NCBI GenBank assembly: GCA_004154925.1
Contig: QJNS01000174.1
Location: 105,549-169,548 of the forward strand
Origin: Monosporascus cannonballus
Taxonomy: Eukaryota; Ascomycota; Sordariomycetes; Xylariales
Length of the DNA stretch: 64,000 nt
Direction: 5' to 3'
Positions 60,918 to 64,000 of the stretch are shown here, in pieces. The notes below the pieces were generated by a model that saw only the letters and a program-made list of their open reading frames with translations, searched no databases and was not told the origin of the DNA. The position numbers and the translations under genes are program-made. The stretch's first letter is position 1; each line of letters opens with the position of its first letter.

Positions 60918-62319
60918 GCCGAGACAGAGTCCCATCTATCCGATCTATATGATACCCTTCTGTAGCATTTCTCCATCTCCGATCCAATGGGCATGGAGGG
61001 ACCATACGACGAGCTGGAGACGCTCGTCATCGTGTTTACAGTCCCGATCGAGTTGGTCGCCGTGTTATGCCGTATAATGGATCACTCGTTGACAGAGATC
61101 ATGACAAAATAAGCTAAATGCCACTTCATTTGCACAATAAGCTAGGAGCTCAGTATAGGTGGCACGGGATATCGCTTTCCAATCATACTGGAAGTGCGTC
61201 ATCCACAAGCGACTGGAAGATATCAACACGTCAATAATCTGAGTCCAGATCCAAGCTCACCTTTTACAGCGAATGATCAAAGCCGCGCGAATTGCGGGGT
61301 AGCCGTGGAAATTGAAGGTGGCATTGGCGCGGCGTGCTAATAGTTGCGGACAGTCAGTCGTCTTTCCCTCACGCTAGACCACTCGACATGGGCAGTGGTG
61401 CTGCGTCGTGGTCCCTTCTTCGGTCAACTTACGAGAAATTCCCGAGTTCCTGTAGGAAGCCGTCCTAGCTGCTTATGGGTACATAAAAAGCTATCGAATT
61501 GGCCAATGACGCGAGATGACTTGTCAATTTGCCCACAGAGATGTCCTCATCTCAAAGACGAATGCACGAAGATAAAGAAGGATCTAAGCTAAACTTTGAG
61601 GCGCTAGGGGCTGAAGCCAGCGGCAGGCGGGGGTGGGGGTTTGTCCAATCTGCCCCAGTCGAGCGTGCCTTGTAAGCTGCAACCAGTTGCCGTCGCTGAA
61701 GCTACTTTGGACCTGGAATTATGCGCATAGCGTGGTCTGATATCTGCGATATCCGCATTATTCCTAGTTATCTCATAACCCCAAGATAGAACGTCGGCCT
61801 TGGGAGGGTTATATGCCGGCAGCCTGTATGTGATGAACCTTCTTCATTCCATTTCATGCCTTCGAAGCTTTTTCAACTTCGCGATCGGTCTTGGATCAGA
61901 CTTTGTTGTTGTATCGCTTATCAGGATTTATTAAGTTGACCTCCGCCAGAATAATATCGTGGAACAGGCACTTTGCCTTGTTTCATATTCCGCAATAATG
62001 CATAATCCATCGTTCCGATCTGTACGCCATCACGAGCAAAAGCCCGAGACGATGTCCCGCCCCTCAATTTTATTTAGTGAGATGCCTAGACTAGGGCCCC
62101 GGCTTCCGCAGGCGCCTATGTAAGTTACGGTATCAGCGACGCCCCCGCTAGCCCACCAAACCCCGTCATCGCCCCTCCCGAGGGGACTTCTCACTTTCTC
62201 CCTTAAAGCCCACCACGCTGTCCCCTTCCAAGCTCCCTTCGACAAAACTCGAGCTCTCCCGTCCCAGGCGAGCCCACACAGCCCATCCTCCCGAGCCCAA
62301 ATCTCCGAGCCCCGACAAA
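60918..62319. other. Intergenic, no gene seen
   Basis: 1.4 kb with short unrelated open frames only. A G-rich tract lies at 61625-61645. The last 200 bp before 62320 are pyrimidine-rich, consistent with the promoter and leader of the AMMECR1-domain gene. A minus-strand frame at 62030-62416 overlaps that leader and shows no protein-like features. Confidence 0.5.
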
Positions 62320-63135
62320 ATGGCCACTGTCGAACATTGCCTCTACTGCTTCGAGTCTCTCTCTGCCTACCTCGAGAGACGCGAGTCCATGACTCTCGAG
62401 GAGATCCAGAAGTCATGGGCCGAATACTACAGCACCGGCGAAGAGGAAGAGGGCTCCTCCTCGAGGTTGGAGCGCATCAGAATGACGATACCCGCAATGC
62501 GACGTGTAGCCGATTCTTCGTCAAGCGGCTCATCCGCGTCTTCCGAGTCCACCGTGTCGCTCTCCGCCGAGACGGCCGCGACTTCTACCACGTCTCTTAC
62601 CTCTACGCAGCCCGCCATCACCGAGTCGCCGCTGTTTGTTACGTGGAACACCGTCTCCGCTCGGTCGGGGCATGCTTCCCTGCGTGGCTGCATCGGCACC
62701 TTCGAGGCCCAGGAGCTCGACGAAGGGCTCTCCTCGTACGCCATCACGGCGGCCATCCACGACATGCGCTTCGACCCCATAAACAAGCGGGAGCTGCCTT
62801 CCCTGGAGGTGGCCGTCACCCTGCTGACCGACTTCGAGGACTGCGACGACGCCATGGACTGGGAGCTCGGCACCCACGGGATACGCATCAGCTTCACCGA
62901 GCGGGGCAGGCGGTACGGCGCCACGTACCTGCCGGACGTGGCGCCCGAGCAGGGCTGGACGAAGGACGAGACGCTGGTGAGCCTCATGCGCAAGGCGGGA
63001 TGGGTCGGCCGGAAGGACAGGTGGCAGGACGTGGCCGATCTCAAGGTCGTGCGGTACCAGGGCAAGAAGCACAAGCTGCTGCACTCGGAATACAAGCATT
63101 GGCGCGACTGGGCCAACAAGAAGAGCAAGGCATAG
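62320..63135 (+). CDS. AMMECR1-domain protein
   Basis: Single exon of 271 residues. The N-terminal 30 residues (EHCLYCFESLSAYL) match the usual start of the domain. A Ser/Thr-rich insertion follows at about residues 64-97. The conserved core then runs from FVTWN (106) through LRGCIGTF (121-128), the family's signature motif, SYAITAAIHDMRFDPI, and a C-terminal LHSEYKHWRDW. This matches eukaryotic AMMECR1 proteins, which are conserved from archaea to man and whose biochemical role is still unclear. High third-position GC opens long shadow frames in other registers (62337-63209 plus, 62427-63128 and 62530-63354 minus), which are not genes. It stands alone, with no operon context. Confidence 0.93.
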   Translation: MATVEHCLYCFESLSAYLERRESMTLEEIQKSWAEYYSTGEEEEGSSSRLERIRMTIPAMRRVADSSSSGSSASSESTVSLSAETAATSTTSLTSTQPAITESPLFVTWNTVSARSGHASLRGCIGTFEAQELDEGLSSYAITAAIHDMRFDPINKRELPSLEVAVTLLTDFEDCDDAMDWELGTHGIRISFTERGRRYGATYLPDVAPEQGWTKDETLVSLMRKAGWVGRKDRWQDVADLKVVRYQGKKHKLLHSEYKHWRDWANKKSKA

Positions 63136-63907
63136 ATGGAGGCGCCCCGAGAGGGGGGGGGGGGGGGGCCCCCCCCCGCATAGACGGGTCTTCTTACGGC
63201 GTTTCTTAGAGCGCGATTGCGACATGATGGGTTTCAGGGGCGTAGGGCCATCGACGCAGGTGCGTTGAGATACATACAGGTAGATCATCTGCTTCTGACT
63301 TGATTTGTCTGTCAGCTGCCTTGGGGGTGTGCATCTAATGAAATCCCCTAGCAAATCTCCCTTGAGTTCAAGGCGCTATACCCCTGAGCGGCTACGTGCT
63401 TTAATGTCTTGATGATGGCGCTCTCCCTTGCTATGGCTCGAAAGTCTCATCTAGCGAGCTTTCAACATACATAGACCTGTGAGAAAGGGGTAACTTCAAA
63501 CTCGATAACGCAGCTCCCTACAGAAGATTCTCTTGCGTCTCTGAGTTAACCCTTCCAGATCTCTACCCCTGGCCAGTGGCTCACTCTTCTGCTTAGAATC
63601 CGTTCTTTGAGATTTGTTCGGGATAAGGCAACTTCGCCTGATTTCTAAACACCATATCGATATCTGTCTTGAAGCGCGGGCATATGTCTCATCCTCACTC
63701 ATCCCCGGGCGACAACACTAGTCCTCCCTAGGCCGTACCTACATTCTTCGGACGGCAGTGGTAATTGCCCTGGTGCCGCACCTGGATTCCTCGCGTTTTC
63801 GCTAATAAAGGACAAAATGCCGTCCCTCCTTCCAAGGACCCCAGATTCCTCCTGCACCGTGGCTCTCTTCCCTCGGCATTCTTCTGCTTCCGACTCGGGA
63901 GAAGTGG

Positions 63908-63910
<3 letters not shown>
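63136..63910. other. 3' flank, no gene seen
   Basis: Contains a homopolymer pair just after the AMMECR1 stop and then unremarkable sequence with short frames only. Confidence 0.5.
63153..63177. repeat. G16-C9 homopolymer pair
   Basis: Sixteen G followed directly by nine C, 18 bp after the AMMECR1 stop codon. As written it could fold into a G-C hairpin. The exact lengths are doubtful, because such runs are poorly resolved by sequencing. Confidence 0.7.

Positions 63911-64000
<90 letters not shown>
63911..64000. other. Poly-G contig end, likely artefact
   Basis: Ninety bases of G with a single C at 63949, running to the end of the window. This is not a fungal telomere repeat (usually TTAGGG), and biological G runs of this length are rare. 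No-signal poly-G calls from two-colour sequencing or a gap artefact are the likely sources. Confidence 0.8.

Noticed and set aside
62337..63354. Long overlapping frames around the AMMECR1 gene (290 codons plus, 233 and 274 codons minus)
   Set aside because: They arise from the very high third-position GC of the real gene. Their translations are Arg/Gly/Pro-rich without domains.
63911..64000. Telomere at the right end
   Set aside because: The run is pure G, without the TTAGGG or a similar period.

Overview
The window is a piece of a filamentous ascomycete chromosome. Three things point there: short GT-AG introns of 50-75 bp, fungal Ty3/gypsy, Ty1/copia and pogo/Fot1-type transposons, and mutation typical of repeat-induced point mutation (RIP), with CpA mostly converted to TpA on both strands and CpG left in place. 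The genus cannot be fixed from the sequence alone. The window has two base-composition compartments that meet near 44.9 kb.

Compartment 1 (1-44,820) is extremely AT-rich and consists of decayed, nested transposons. No host gene is visible. From left to right it holds: a plus-strand chromodomain Ty3/gypsy fragment with its 3' LTR (1-3152); a minus-strand gypsy remnant (3153 to about 9100) interrupted by a complete pogo/Fot1-like DNA transposon with TA target duplications (5582-7449); a short repeat also found at 18.3 kb; a full-length second-family gypsy element (9952-17188) with 5-bp target duplications TAATT; further chromovirus fragments and an LTR (about 18.9-21.4 kb); a minus-strand gypsy remnant (about 21.4-26.05 kb); a second copy of the second family in opposite orientation (26057-32355); and a Ty1/copia element (32425-44820, duplications AAAGC). 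The copia element is split by a full-length chromovirus (36594-43517, duplications AAGGG, two LTRs of exactly 397 bp). The order of insertion can be read from these nests.

Compartment 2 (about 44.9-64 kb) has ordinary fungal composition but few genes. It holds an F-box/ankyrin-repeat gene in two pieces (46551-49225); a decayed adenylation-carrier module of a nonribosomal peptide synthetase or PKS-NRPS hybrid (about 50150-52100); a three-exon, four-helix membrane protein gene (52367-53757, minus); a two-exon gene for a 71-residue secreted protein with its own TATA box (58073-58346, minus); a Rieske plus DUF455 ferritin-like protein lacking a canonical Rieske histidine (59568-60917); and an AMMECR1-domain protein (62320-63135). 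The stretches between them are long and carry only broken reading frames. The window ends in about 90 bases of nearly pure G, which looks like a sequencing or assembly artefact at a contig end and not a telomere.

The genes do not form an evident pathway or operon. The layout is that of a fast-evolving subtelomere-like or accessory region: a heterochromatic RIP block next to a dead secondary-metabolite module, a candidate small secreted protein and an ankyrin gene of uncertain integrity. The observations most worth following are the small secreted protein, the altered Rieske motif, the extra conserved block downstream of integrase in the second gypsy family, and the asymmetric RIP between LTR pairs. 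Nothing in the window amounts to a clearly new biological system.
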